Source: Mycobacterium sp. 852002-10029_SCH5224772 (GTDB lineage: Bacteria; Actinomycetota; Actinomycetes; Mycobacteriales; Mycobacteriaceae). From it: DNA of 64,000 bases. The stretch spans positions 1 to 64,000 of the forward strand of contig NZ_LZHT01000074.1 in assembly GCF_001667315.1 (NCBI RefSeq), in the 5' to 3' direction. The notes under the pieces were generated by a model. It was not told the DNA's origin and searched no databases. It was given only the letters and a program-made list of their open reading frames with translations. Within the stretch, counting starts at the first letter, position 1; each line of letters opens with the position of its first letter. Below are positions 16,935 to 27,102 of the stretch, piece by piece. A program made the translations under genes and the position numbers.

Positions 16935-17331
16935 TATATAACGATTCGATAACAAAACTGCTTTGATCTGCGCAGTTATAGCTACTCGACCGTAACCACC
17001 TGCATGCAGCGGGTTTGTGAATCGGGTGCGCGCCGCCGGTCAAAGCGCGCGTTACCCACAACACGGTTACCCATGCGTAGAACTCGTCAGTAACCGATCA
17101 CCACGCAAAACGAGGTCCGAATCTTATGACACTCTTAGTGCAGCCGATGAAGTCCGTCGCACCGCTCAGCACGATCTGGCCGGTCCGCCGACAACGCACC
17201 GGCCCGCCGTTTCCCGGCTGTGATTCGACGCTGAACCACGCCGCATCGACCGGCACCGGCGAGGCCCAGCCTCTGGTGGTGACCGCCCAGACGAAGACAC
17301 GTAAAGACGCATATCAGGGGAGACAGAGAAG
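16935..17331 (+). promoter_or_regulatory. Upstream region of fas
   Basis: About 400 bases with no convincing gene. The start is unusually AT-rich for this chromosome (16929-16985) and holds an inverted repeat AACTGC-N10-GCAGTT (16956-16977). In mycobacteria fas-acpS is activated by FasR, a TetR-type protein that binds upstream of fas; this repeat is a candidate but I cannot match it to the known site from memory. A purine-rich GGGGAGACAGAGAAG leader precedes the GTG start. Confidence 0.4.
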
Positions 17332-20300
17332 GTGACGATCCACGAGCATGACCGGGTGTCCGCTGATCGCGACGGGCACGGCCCGCAGGGGGGCAAGCAC
17401 GCCGCCGGGGACACCCATGCTCTCGTCGACCGCCTGGCGGCCGGTGAACCCTATGCCGTGGCCTTCGGTGGCCAGGGCAGCGCCTGGTTGGAGACCCTCG
17501 AAGAACTGGTGTCCTCTGCCGGCATCGAATCGGATCTGGCGACGCTGGTCGGTGAGGTGGACCTGCTGCTGGAGCCGGTGGCAAAAGAGCTGGTCGTGGT
17601 GCGTCCCATCGGCTTCGAGCCGCTGACGTGGGTCCGCGCGCTGGCCGCCGAGGATCCGATCCCGTCGAACAAGCACCTGACCTCGGCCGCGGTGTCGATC
17701 CCGGGCGTGCTGCTCACCCAGATCGCGGCCGTGCGCGCCCTGGCGCGCCAAGGCATGGATCTGAGTGCGACGCTGCCGGTGGCCGTCGCCGGGCATTCCC
17801 AGGGTGTGCTCGCCGTCGAGGCGCTCAAGGGTGGGGGCCCTCGCGACGTCGAGCTGCTGGCGTTGGCCCAGCTGATCGGTGCGGCCGGGACGCTGGTGGC
17901 CCGCCGGCGCGGAATCTCCGTGCTGGGCGACCGCCCGCCGATGGTGTCGGTCACCAATGCCGACCCCGAGCGCATCGGCCGGCTGCTCGACGAGTTCGCG
18001 CAGGACGTGCGGACCGTGCTGCCGCCCGTGCTGTCCATCCGCAACGGCCGCCGTTCGGTCGTCATCACCGGTACCCCGGAACAGCTGTCCCGCTTCGAGC
18101 TCTATTGCCAGCAGATCGCGGAGAAGGAAGAGGCCGACCGCAAGAACAAGTTGCGCGGCGGTGACGTCTTCTCGCCGGTGTTCGATCCGGTGCAAGTCGA
18201 GGTGGGCTTCCACACGCCCCGCCTGGCCGACGGCATCGACATCGTCGGCAACTGGGCCGAGAAGGTGGGCCTGGACGTCGACCTGGCCCGGGAACTGACC
18301 GAATCCATTCTGGTGCGTCCCGTCGACTGGGTGGAGGAGATCACCCGTGTCAACGACGCAGGAGCCCGGTGGATCCTCGACCTGGGCCCCGGCGACATCC
18401 TGACCCGGCTGACCGCGCCGGTGATCCGCGGCCTCGGTGTGGGCATCGTGCCCGCCGCGACCCGCGGCGGTCAGCGCAACCTCTTTACCGTCGGAGCCGT
18501 CCCCGAGGTGGCGCGGGCCTGGTCGAGCTACGCCCCGACGCTGGTTCGCCTGCCCGACGGCAGGGTCAAGCTCTCGACGAAGTTCACCCGGCTAACCGGC
18601 CGCTCGCCGATTCTGCTGGCGGGCATGACCCCGACCACGGTCGACGCCAAGATCGTGGCCGCCGCCGCCAACGCCGGACACTGGGCCGAGCTGGCCGGTG
18701 GCGGGCAGGTCACCGAGGAGATCTTCGCCGACCGGATCGAGGAGCTCTCCGGGCTGCTGGAGGACGGCCGCACCTACCAGTTCAACGCGCTGTTCCTCGA
18801 CCCCTACCTGTGGAAGCTGCAGGTCGGCGGCAAGCGGTTGGTGCAAAAGGTGCGTCAGTCCGGCGCTGCCATCGACGGCCTGGTCATCAGCGCCGGCATC
18901 CCCGAGCTGGAGGAGGCCGTCGAGCTGATCGAGGAGCTCGGCGATGTGGGTATCAGCCACGTCGTCTTCAAGCCGGGCACCGTCGAGCAGATCCGGTCGG
19001 TCATCCGCATCGCGACCGAGGTGTCCACCAAGCCGGTGATCGTGCACATCGAGGGCGGCCGCGCCGGCGGCCACCACTCCTGGGAAGACCTCGACGACCT
19101 GCTGCTGGCGACCTACTCGGAATTGCGGTCGCGCTCCAACATCACCGTCTGCGTCGGCGGCGGCATCGGCACGCCCGAGCGGGCGGCCGAATACCTGTCC
19201 GGGCGCTGGGCGCAGGCTTACGGCTTCCCGCTGATGCCGATCGACGGGATCCTGGTCGGCACCGCGGCGATGGCGGCCAAGGAGGCCACTACGTCGCCGT
19301 CGGTCAAGCGCATGCTGGTGGAAACCCAGGGCACCGACCAGTGGATCGGCGCCGGGAAAGCCTCCGGCGGCATGGCATCCAGCCGCAGCCAGCTCGGTGC
19401 GGACATTCACGAGATCGACAACAGCGCCTCGCGGTGCGGCCGGCTGCTCGACGAAGTTGCCGGGGACGCCGATGCCGTCGCCGAACGCCGCGACGAGATC
19501 ATCGCGGCGATGGCCACCACCGCCAAGCCGTACTTCGGCGACGCCGGCGAGATGACCTACCTGCAGTGGCTGCAGCGCTACGTCGAGCTGGCCATCGGCG
19601 ACGGCGACTCCACCGCCGACACCGCCGCACCGGGCAGCCCCTGGCTGGCCGATACCTGGCGCGACCGTTTCCAGCAGATGCTGCAGCGGGCCGAAGCGCG
19701 TTTGGACCCAAAGGATTTCGGTCCCATCGAGACGCTGTACAACGACGAAAGCCTGCTGGAGAACCCCGAGGCGGCAATCGACCTGCTGGTCGACCGCTAC
19801 CCCGACGCCGAGACCGTCCAACTGCACCCCGCCGACGTGCCGTTCTTCGTCACCCTGTGCAAGACGTTGGGCAAGCCGGTCAACTTCGTGCCGGTCATCG
19901 ACAAGGATGTGCGGCGCTGGTGGCGAAGTGACTCGCTGTGGCAGGCCCATGACGCTCGCTACGACGCCGACCAGGTGTGCATCATCCCGGGCACCGCGGC
20001 CGTGGCCGGGATCACCCGAATGGACGAACCCGTCGGTGAACTGCTGGACCGCTTCGAGCAGGCTGCCGTCCACGCGGCGCTCGCCGCCGGAATGGAGCCG
20101 GCGGTCGTCACGTCGCGCCGCACCGGCCGCGCTGATGTGACCGGACCGCTGGCCGTCGTGCTGGACGCCCCCGACGTGCAGTGGGCCGGCCGCATCGCGA
20201 TCAACCCGGTCCATCGGATCGCCGACCCGTCCGAGTGGCTGGTGCACGGAGACTCTGAAGGACCCGAAAGCCGCCGCGCCACCCATTCGTCCACCGGGTC

Positions 20301-23300
20301 GCGCCTCGAGGTCGACGACGACCGTGTGGTGCTCAGCGTCCCGGTATCGGGAGTGTGGGTCGATATCCCATTCACCTTGCCGCCCAACACCGTTGACGGT
20401 GCGACGCCCGTGGTCTCCACCGACGATGCCGCCACGGCCATGCGTGCGGTGCTGGCGATCGCCGCCGGCGTCGACGGACCGGAGTTCATGCCCCCGGTCA
20501 CCGACGGGACGGCCACCCTCACGGTGGACTGGGACCCCGAGCGCGTCGCCGACCACACCGGGGTCACGGCCACGTTCGGGGAGCCGTTGGCGCCCAGCCT
20601 CACCACCGTCCCCGACGCCCTGGTCGGCCCGTGCTGGCCCGCGGTCTTCTCGGCGATCGGTGCGGCGGTCACCGACACCGGCATTCCGGTCGTGGAGGGC
20701 TTGCTCAGCCTGGTGCATCTCGACCACGCCGCGCACATGGTCGGCGCGCTGCCCAAGGCCCCGGCTCAATTGAGCATCACCGCAACGGCTTCGGCGGCCG
20801 CTGACACCGACATGGGGCGGGTCGTCCCGGTCTCGGTCGTCATAGCTGGCACCGACGGCCAGGTGATCGCCACCCTCGACGAGCGTTTCGCGATCCTTGG
20901 ACGCACCGGTGCGGCCGAACTGACCGACCCGGTGCGTGCCGGCGGCGCGGTCTCGGAGAACGCGACCGACACTCCGCGTCGGCGCCGCCGCGACGTCACG
21001 ATCACCGCACCGGTCGACATGCGTCCGTTCGCGGTGGTGTCCGGCGACCACAACCCCATCCACACCGACCGGGCGGCCGCCCTGCTGGCCGGCCTGGAAT
21101 CGCCCATCGTGCACGGCATGTGGCTGTCGGCCGCCGCCCAGCACGCCGTGACGGCCACCGACGGTCAGGCCCGCCCGCCGGCGCGACTGATCGGCTGGAC
21201 CGCCCGCTTCCTGGGCATGGTGCGGCCCGGCGACGAGGTTTCAATCCGTGTCGACCGCGTCGGAATCGACCAGGGCGCAGAGGTTTTGGAAGTCGTGGCC
21301 CGCATCGGATCGGACCTGGTGATGTCGGCAACGGCGCGCCTGGCTTCCCCGCACACCGTCTATGCGTTCCCCGGCCAGGGAATTCAGCACAAGGGCATGG
21401 GCATGGACGTCCGGGCCCGGTCCAAGGCCGCCCGCAAGGTGTGGGACAAGGCGGACAAGTTCACCCGCGACACACTGGGCTTCTCGGTCTTGCACGTGGT
21501 GCGCGACAATCCGACCAGCATCGTCGCCAGCGGTGTGCCCTACAACCACCCCGAGGGCGTGCTGTACCTGACGCAGTTCACCCAGGTCGCGATGGCCACG
21601 GTGGCGGCGGCGCAGGTCGCCGAGATGCGCGAGCAGGGTGCTTTCGTCGAAGACGCGATCGCCTGCGGGCACTCCGTCGGCGAGTACACCGCGCTGGCCT
21701 GCGTGACGGGCATCTACGAGCTGGAAGCGTTGCTGGAAACGGTATTTCACCGTGGATCGAAGATGCATGACATCGTGCCGCGCGACGAGATGGGCCGGTC
21801 CAACTACCGGCTGGCGGCGATTCGGCCTTCGCAGATCGACCTCCCGGATGACGAGGTCCCGGGATTTGTCGCCGGAATCGCCGAGAGCACAGGCGAATTT
21901 CTGGAGATCGTGAACTTCAACCTGCGCGGGTCGCAGTATGCGATCGCCGGCACGGTGCGCGGGCTCGAGGCGCTGGAAGAAGAGGTGGAGCGGCGTCGCG
22001 AGATCACCGGCGGCAAGCGGTCCTTCATCCTGGTGCCCGGCATCGACGTGCCCTTCCACTCGCGGGTGTTGCGAGTCGGGGTGGCCGAATTTCGGCGTTC
22101 GCTCGACCGAGTCATGCCGCGCGACAAGGATCCCGACGTCATCATCGGGCGCTACATCCCCAACCTGGTACCCCGCCCGTTCACCCTGGACCGCGACTTC
22201 ATCCAGGAGATCCGCGACCTGGTGCCGGCCGAGCCGCTCGACCCGATCCTCGCCGACTACGACACCTGGCTGGCCGAGCGTCGCATCGAGATGGCGCGCA
22301 TCGTGTTGATCGAGCTGTTGGCCTGGCAGTTCGCCAGCCCGGTCCGCTGGATAGAGACCCAGGACCTGCTGTTCACCGAGGAGGCCGCCGGCGGTCTGGG
22401 TGTGGAGCGGTTCGTCGAGATCGGTGTGAAGTCCGCACCGACGGTGGCGGGACTCGCGACCAACACCCTCAAGCTGCCCGAATATGCGCACAGCACAGTC
22501 GAAGTGCTCAACGCCGAGCGCGACGCCGCGGTGCTGTTCGCCACCGACACCGATCCCGAGCCGGAGGTCGAGGCCGAGCTGGATTCCGATTCGGCCGTTC
22601 CGGCCTCATCGGACGGTGCGCTCACGCCCGATGTCGCACCGGCCGCCGCAGCGGCTCCCGCCGCTGCTCCGTCGGGTGCTCCGCGCCCCGACGACATCGG
22701 ATTCGACGCCGCCGACGCCACTTTGGCGTTGATCGCGCTGTCGGCCAAGATGCGCATCGACCAGATCGAGGAACTGGACTCCATCGAATCCATCACCGAC
22801 GGTGCTTCGTCGCGGCGCAACCAGCTGCTGGTCGATCTGGGTTCGGAGTTGAACCTCGGTGCCATCGACGGCGCCGCCGAAGCCGACCTGGCCGGCCTGC
22901 GCGCCCAGGTGAGCAAGCTGGCACGCACCTACAAGCCCTACGGCCCAGTGCTTTCCGACGCGATCAACGACCAGCTGCGCACGGTGCTGGGGCCGTCCGG
23001 TAAGCGGCCCGCCGCCATCGCCGAGCGGGTCAAGAAGACCTGGGAGCTGGGCGAGGGCTGGGCCAAGCACGTCACGGTCGAGGTCGCGCTGGGAACCCGC
23101 GAGGGCACCAGTGTCCGTGGCGGCGCCATGGGTCACCTGCACGAGGGCGCATTGGCCGACACCGCGGCCGTCGACAAGGCCATTGATGCCGCGGTCGCTT
23201 CCGTCGCCGCGCGTCACGGCATCGCGGTGGCGCTGCCGTCGTCGGGCGGTGGCGGCGGCGGTGCGACCATCGACGCGGCCGCCCTGGGCGAATTCACCGC

Positions 23301-26300
23301 CCAGATCACCGGCCGCGACGGCGTGCTCGCCTCGGCGGCCCGCCTCGTGCTGAACCAACTGGGCCTCGACGACCCGGTCAGCGCGTCGCCGGCCGCCACC
23401 GATGCCGAGCTCATCGACCTGGTGACGGCCGAACTCGGTGCGGACTGGCCACGTCTGGTCGCGCCGGTGTTCGAGCCGAAGAAGGCTGTGCTGTTCGACG
23501 ACCGGTGGGCCAGCGCCCGCGAAGATTTGGTCAAGTTGTGGCTGACCGACGAGGGCGACATCGACGCCCGGTGGGTGAGTCTGTCCGAAAGGTTCGAGGG
23601 CGCAGGCCATGTCGTGGCCACCCAGGCCACCTGGTGGCAGGGCAGAGCCCTGTCCACGGGCCGGCAGATCCACGCGTCGTTGTTCGGCCGGATCGCGGCC
23701 GGCGCCGAGAATCCGGATCCGGGCCCCTACGCAAACGAAGTCGCCGTGGTGACGGGCGCCTCCAAGGGCTCGATCGCCGCATCGGTCGCCGCGCGACTGC
23801 TCGACGGCGGCGCCACCGTCATCGCCACGACGTCGAAGCTCGACGACGAGCGGCTGGCGTTCTATCGGGGCCTGTATCGCGACCATGCCCGCTACGGCGC
23901 GGCGCTGTGGGTGGTCGCCGCCAACATGGCGTCCTACTCCGACATCGACGCGCTGGTCGAGTGGGTTGGCACCGAGCAGTCCGAAAGCCTTGGGCCGCAG
24001 TCGATTCACATCAAGGACGCGCAGACTCCGACGCTGCTGTTCCCGTTCGCCGCACCGCGCGTGGCCGGTGACCTGTCGGAGGCCGGCTCTCGCTCCGAGA
24101 TGGAGATGAAGGTCCTGCTGTGGGCGGTGCAGCGGTTGATCGGCGGGCTGTCGAAGATCGGCGCCGAGCGCGACATCGCGTCGCGGCTGCACGTCGTGCT
24201 GCCCGGCTCACCGAACCGCGGAATGTTCGGCGGGGACGGCGCCTACGGTGAAGCCAAGTCGGCGCTGGACGCGTTGGTGAGCCGTTGGCACGCCGAATCC
24301 TCGTGGGCGGCAAGGGTCAGCCTGGCGCACGCGCTGATCGGCTGGACCCGCGGCACCGGACTGATGGGTCACAACGACGCCATCGTCGACGCGGTCGAGG
24401 AGGCCGGTGTCACCACCTACTCGACCGACGAGATGGCGGCAATGCTGTTGGCCCTCTGCGACATCGAGTCGAAGGTGGCGGCCGCCGGCGCGCCGATCAA
24501 GGCGGACCTGACCGGCGGGCTGGGTGAGGCCAACCTCGACATGGCCGAGCTGGCCGCCAAAGCCCGCGAGCAGGCCATCTCGGGTGATGACGGTGACCCT
24601 GAAGCCCTCGAGCGCGAGGGCGCCATTTCCGCGTTGCCGTCCCCGCCGCGCGGCTTCAGCCCGGCACCGCCCCCGGAATGGGCTGACCTCGACGTCGACC
24701 TGAACGACCTGGTGGTGATCGTCGGCGGTGCGGAGCTCGGACCCTACGGTTCGTCGCGGACCCGCTTCGAAATGGAAGTGGCCGGCGAGCTGTCGGCGGC
24801 CGGTGTGCTGGAGTTGGCCTGGACCACTGGACTGGTCAAGTGGGAGGACGATCCCCAACCCGGTTGGTACGACACCGAATCCGGCGACTTGGTCGACGAG
24901 TCGGAGTTGGTCGATCGCTACCACGACGCCGTGGTCGAGCGGTGCGGAATCCGCGAATTCGTGGATGACGGTGCGATCGACCCCGATCACGCCTCACCGC
25001 TTCTGGTCAGTGTCTTCCTCGACAAGGACTTCTCGTTCGTGGTGTCCAGCGAGGCCGACGCGCGTGCGTTCGTCGAGTTCGATCCCGAGCACACCGTGGC
25101 CCGGCCGGTGCCGGACTCCGGCGACTGGGAGGTGATCCGCAAGGCCGGCACCGAGATCCGGGTTCCGCGGAAGACCAAGCTGTCCCGGACCGTCGGCGCG
25201 CAGATCCCCACCGGGTTCGACCCGACGGTGTGGGGCATCACCCCGGACATGGCCAATTCCATTGACCGGGTGGCGCTGTGGAACATTGTGGCCACCGTCG
25301 ATGCGTTCCTGTCCTCGGGCTTCACCCCGACCGAGCTGCTGCGCTGGGTGCACCCGAGCCTGGTGGCCTCCACGCAGGGCACCGGCATGGGCGGCATGAC
25401 CTCGATGCAGACCATGTACCACGGCAACTTGCTGGGCCGCGCCAAGCCGAACGACATCCTGCAGGAGGTGCTGCCGAATGTTGTTGCGGCCCACGTCATG
25501 CAGTCCTACGTCGGTGGCTACGGCGCGATGGTGCACCCGGTCGCGGCCTGCGCGACGGTCGCGGTGTCGGTCGAGGAGGGCGTGGACAAGATCCGGCTCG
25601 GCAAGGCCGAATTCGTGGTCGCCGGCGGGTTCGACGATCTGACCCTGGAGGCCATCATCGGCTTCGGTGACATGGCGGCCACCGCCGACACCGAGATGAT
25701 GAGGGCCAAGGGCATCAGCGATTCGAAGTTCTCGCGCGCCAACGACCGGCGGCGCCTCGGGTTCCTGGAAGCCCAGGGTGGTGGCACCATCCTGCTGGCC
25801 AACGGTGCGCTGGCGGCCAAGATGGGATTGCCGGTGCTGGCCGTGGTCGGCTACGCGCAGAGCTTCGCCGACGGTATGCACACCTCGATCCCGGCACCCG
25901 GGCTCGGCGGCCTCGGCGCCGGGCGCGGTGGCAAGGACTCGGTGCTGGCCCGCTCGCTGGCCAAGCTGGGCGTGGGAGCCGACGACATCGCGGTCGTGTC
26001 CAAGCACGACACCTCGACGCTGGCCAACGACCCCAACGAGACCGAGCTGCACGAGCGGCTGGCCGACTCGATGGGCCGGTCACCGGGTAACCCGCTGTTC
26101 GTGGTGAGCCAGAAGACCCTCACCGGTCACAGCAAGGGTGGCGCGGCGGCGTTCCAGCTGATGGGCCTGTGCCAGATGCTGCGTGACGGCGTCATCCCGC
26201 CCAACCGCAGCCTGGATTGCGTCGACGACGAGCTGGCCACCGCCGGTCACTTCGTCTGGGTGCGTGAGGCTTTGGACCTGCGCGGCAAGTTCCCGCTCAA

Positions 26301-26601
26301 GGCCGGTCTGGTGACCAGCCTCGGCTTCGGCCACGTGTCGGGCTTGATCGCGTTGGTGCACCCCGAGGCGTTCATCGCCGCGCTGGACCCGGCGGATCGG
26401 GACGGCTACCGCAAGCGGGCCGAGCAGCGCATGCTGGCCGGTCAGCGCCGGCTGGCTTCCGCGATCGCCGGTGGGCGTCCGATGTACGAAAAGCCGGCTG
26501 ACCGACGGTTCAACCACGACGAGCCGGAGAAGCGTCAGGAGGCGACGATGTTGCTCAACGCCGACGCCCGCCTGGGCGAAGACGATCTTTACGTCGGCTA
26601 A
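17332..26601 (+). CDS. fas: Type I fatty acid synthase
   Basis: A 3089-residue multifunctional enzyme that makes the C16-C26 acyl-CoAs of mycobacteria and primes mycolate synthesis. Domains in order: acetyltransferase (GHSQG, Ser156), enoyl reductase (GMTPTTVDAKIVAAAANAGH, about 425), dehydratase (about 1225-1340), malonyl/palmitoyl transferase (GHSVGEY, Ser1448), an Ala/Pro-rich linker (about 1740-1785), ACP (DGASSRRNQ, with Ser1826 as the probable phosphopantetheine site by alignment to yeast ACP), ketoreductase (VVTGASKGS, about 2140) and ketosynthase (VAACATVAVS, Cys2740; His in KHDTSTLANDPNE; Lys in LTGHSKGG). Length agrees with the M. tuberculosis enzyme. It starts with GTG at 17332. 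acpS follows after nine bases. Confidence 0.98.
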   Translation: MTIHEHDRVSADRDGHGPQGGKHAAGDTHALVDRLAAGEPYAVAFGGQGSAWLETLEELVSSAGIESDLATLVGEVDLLLEPVAKELVVVRPIGFEPLTWVRALAAEDPIPSNKHLTSAAVSIPGVLLTQIAAVRALARQGMDLSATLPVAVAGHSQGVLAVEALKGGGPRDVELLALAQLIGAAGTLVARRRGISVLGDRPPMVSVTNADPERIGRLLDEFAQDVRTVLPPVLSIRNGRRSVVITGTPEQLSRFELYCQQIAEKEEADRKNKLRGGDVFSPVFDPVQVEVGFHTPRLADGIDIVGNWAEKVGLDVDLARELTESILVRPVDWVEEITRVNDAGARWILDLGPGDILTRLTAPVIRGLGVGIVPAATRGGQRNLFTVGAVPEVARAWSSYAPTLVRLPDGRVKLSTKFTRLTGRSPILLAGMTPTTVDAKIVAAAANAGHWAELAGGGQVTEEIFADRIEELSGLLEDGRTYQFNALFLDPYLWKLQVGGKRLVQKVRQSGAAIDGLVISAGIPELEEAVELIEELGDVGISHVVFKPGTVEQIRSVIRIATEVSTKPVIVHIEGGRAGGHHSWEDLDDLLLATYSELRSRSNITVCVGGGIGTPERAAEYLSGRWAQAYGFPLMPIDGILVGTAAMAAKEATTSPSVKRMLVETQGTDQWIGAGKASGGMASSRSQLGADIHEIDNSASRCGRLLDEVAGDADAVAERRDEIIAAMATTAKPYFGDAGEMTYLQWLQRYVELAIGDGDSTADTAAPGSPWLADTWRDRFQQMLQRAEARLDPKDFGPIETLYNDESLLENPEAAIDLLVDRYPDAETVQLHPADVPFFVTLCKTLGKPVNFVPVIDKDVRRWWRSDSLWQAHDARYDADQVCIIPGTAAVAGITRMDEPVGELLDRFEQAAVHAALAAGMEPAVVTSRRTGRADVTGPLAVVLDAPDVQWAGRIAINPVHRIADPSEWLVHGDSEGPESRRATHSSTGSRLEVDDDRVVLSVPVSGVWVDIPFTLPPNTVDGATPVVSTDDAATAMRAVLAIAAGVDGPEFMPPVTDGTATLTVDWDPERVADHTGVTATFGEPLAPSLTTVPDALVGPCWPAVFSAIGAAVTDTGIPVVEGLLSLVHLDHAAHMVGALPKAPAQLSITATASAAADTDMGRVVPVSVVIAGTDGQVIATLDERFAILGRTGAAELTDPVRAGGAVSENATDTPRRRRRDVTITAPVDMRPFAVVSGDHNPIHTDRAAALLAGLESPIVHGMWLSAAAQHAVTATDGQARPPARLIGWTARFLGMVRPGDEVSIRVDRVGIDQGAEVLEVVARIGSDLVMSATARLASPHTVYAFPGQGIQHKGMGMDVRARSKAARKVWDKADKFTRDTLGFSVLHVVRDNPTSIVASGVPYNHPEGVLYLTQFTQVAMATVAAAQVAEMREQGAFVEDAIACGHSVGEYTALACVTGIYELEALLETVFHRGSKMHDIVPRDEMGRSNYRLAAIRPSQIDLPDDEVPGFVAGIAESTGEFLEIVNFNLRGSQYAIAGTVRGLEALEEEVERRREITGGKRSFILVPGIDVPFHSRVLRVGVAEFRRSLDRVMPRDKDPDVIIGRYIPNLVPRPFTLDRDFIQEIRDLVPAEPLDPILADYDTWLAERRIEMARIVLIELLAWQFASPVRWIETQDLLFTEEAAGGLGVERFVEIGVKSAPTVAGLATNTLKLPEYAHSTVEVLNAERDAAVLFATDTDPEPEVEAELDSDSAVPASSDGALTPDVAPAAAAAPAAAPSGAPRPDDIGFDAADATLALIALSAKMRIDQIEELDSIESITDGASSRRNQLLVDLGSELNLGAIDGAAEADLAGLRAQVSKLARTYKPYGPVLSDAINDQLRTVLGPSGKRPAAIAERVKKTWELGEGWAKHVTVEVALGTREGTSVRGGAMGHLHEGALADTAAVDKAIDAAVASVAARHGIAVALPSSGGGGGGATIDAAALGEFTAQITGRDGVLASAARLVLNQLGLDDPVSASPAATDAELIDLVTAELGADWPRLVAPVFEPKKAVLFDDRWASAREDLVKLWLTDEGDIDARWVSLSERFEGAGHVVATQATWWQGRALSTGRQIHASLFGRIAAGAENPDPGPYANEVAVVTGASKGSIAASVAARLLDGGATVIATTSKLDDERLAFYRGLYRDHARYGAALWVVAANMASYSDIDALVEWVGTEQSESLGPQSIHIKDAQTPTLLFPFAAPRVAGDLSEAGSRSEMEMKVLLWAVQRLIGGLSKIGAERDIASRLHVVLPGSPNRGMFGGDGAYGEAKSALDALVSRWHAESSWAARVSLAHALIGWTRGTGLMGHNDAIVDAVEEAGVTTYSTDEMAAMLLALCDIESKVAAAGAPIKADLTGGLGEANLDMAELAAKAREQAISGDDGDPEALEREGAISALPSPPRGFSPAPPPEWADLDVDLNDLVVIVGGAELGPYGSSRTRFEMEVAGELSAAGVLELAWTTGLVKWEDDPQPGWYDTESGDLVDESELVDRYHDAVVERCGIREFVDDGAIDPDHASPLLVSVFLDKDFSFVVSSEADARAFVEFDPEHTVARPVPDSGDWEVIRKAGTEIRVPRKTKLSRTVGAQIPTGFDPTVWGITPDMANSIDRVALWNIVATVDAFLSSGFTPTELLRWVHPSLVASTQGTGMGGMTSMQTMYHGNLLGRAKPNDILQEVLPNVVAAHVMQSYVGGYGAMVHPVAACATVAVSVEEGVDKIRLGKAEFVVAGGFDDLTLEAIIGFGDMAATADTEMMRAKGISDSKFSRANDRRRLGFLEAQGGGTILLANGALAAKMGLPVLAVVGYAQSFADGMHTSIPAPGLGGLGAGRGGKDSVLARSLAKLGVGADDIAVVSKHDTSTLANDPNETELHERLADSMGRSPGNPLFVVSQKTLTGHSKGGAAAFQLMGLCQMLRDGVIPPNRSLDCVDDELATAGHFVWVREALDLRGKFPLKAGLVTSLGFGHVSGLIALVHPEAFIAALDPADRDGYRKRAEQRMLAGQRRLASAIAGGRPMYEKPADRRFNHDEPEKRQEATMLLNADARLGEDDLYVG

Positions 26602-26610
26602 GGTCGGTGC

Positions 26611-27003
26611 GTGGCGATCGTCGGAGTAGGCATCGATCTCGTGTCCATTCCTGATTTCGCCGAGCAGGTCGACCAGCCGGGAACTGTCTTCGCCGAGACG
26701 TTCACCCCGGGTGAGCGCCGCGACGCCTCGGACAAGAGTTCGTCGGCGGCGCGTCACCTCGCGGCCCGCTGGGCCGCCAAGGAGGCGGTGATCAAGGCCT
26801 GGTCGGGGTCTCGGTTCGCGCAGCGGCCCGTGCTGCCCGAGGACATCCACCGCGACATTGAGGTGGTCACCGACATGTGGGGGCGGCCCCGGGTGCGATT
26901 GAGCGGCGACATCGCCAAACACCTGGCCGATGTGATCATTCACGTCTCGCTGACGCACGAGGGGGGCACCGCCGCCGCGGTGGCCATCCTGGAGACGACG
27001 TAG
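26611..27003 (+). CDS. acpS: Holo-[acyl-carrier-protein] synthase
   Basis: A 130-residue phosphopantetheinyl transferase that attaches the arm from CoA to the serine of ACPs, including the ACP domain of the fas product. The magnesium-binding Asp is in GIDLVSIPDF (D9) and the second acidic motif in WAAKEAVIKAW (Glu about 59). It starts at GTG 26611, only nine bases after fas, the usual fas-acpS operon. After it, an 8-base inverted repeat CGAGTGTG...CACACTCG (27021-27028/27071-27078) lies in the 99-base gap. Confidence 0.97.
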   Translation: MAIVGVGIDLVSIPDFAEQVDQPGTVFAETFTPGERRDASDKSSSAARHLAARWAAKEAVIKAWSGSRFAQRPVLPEDIHRDIEVVTDMWGRPRVRLSGDIAKHLADVIIHVSLTHEGGTAAAVAILETT

Positions 27004-27102
27004 GCGCCTACCGCTGTCACCGAGTGTGGGCCCCATGAACGAATTCACGCCGGTTTTCGTACCTAGCCCTCACACTCGACGGCGTGCGCGTAGGAGGAAG
27101 AC

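Noticed and set aside
17017..17335. Short plus-strand frames upstream of fas
   Set aside because: They are short, lack ribosome sites, show no family resemblance and lie in the regulatory region.
18592..21144. Long minus-strand open frame opposite fas
   Set aside because: It is a GC-driven shadow of the fas coding frame, with no ribosome site and no recognisable domain.
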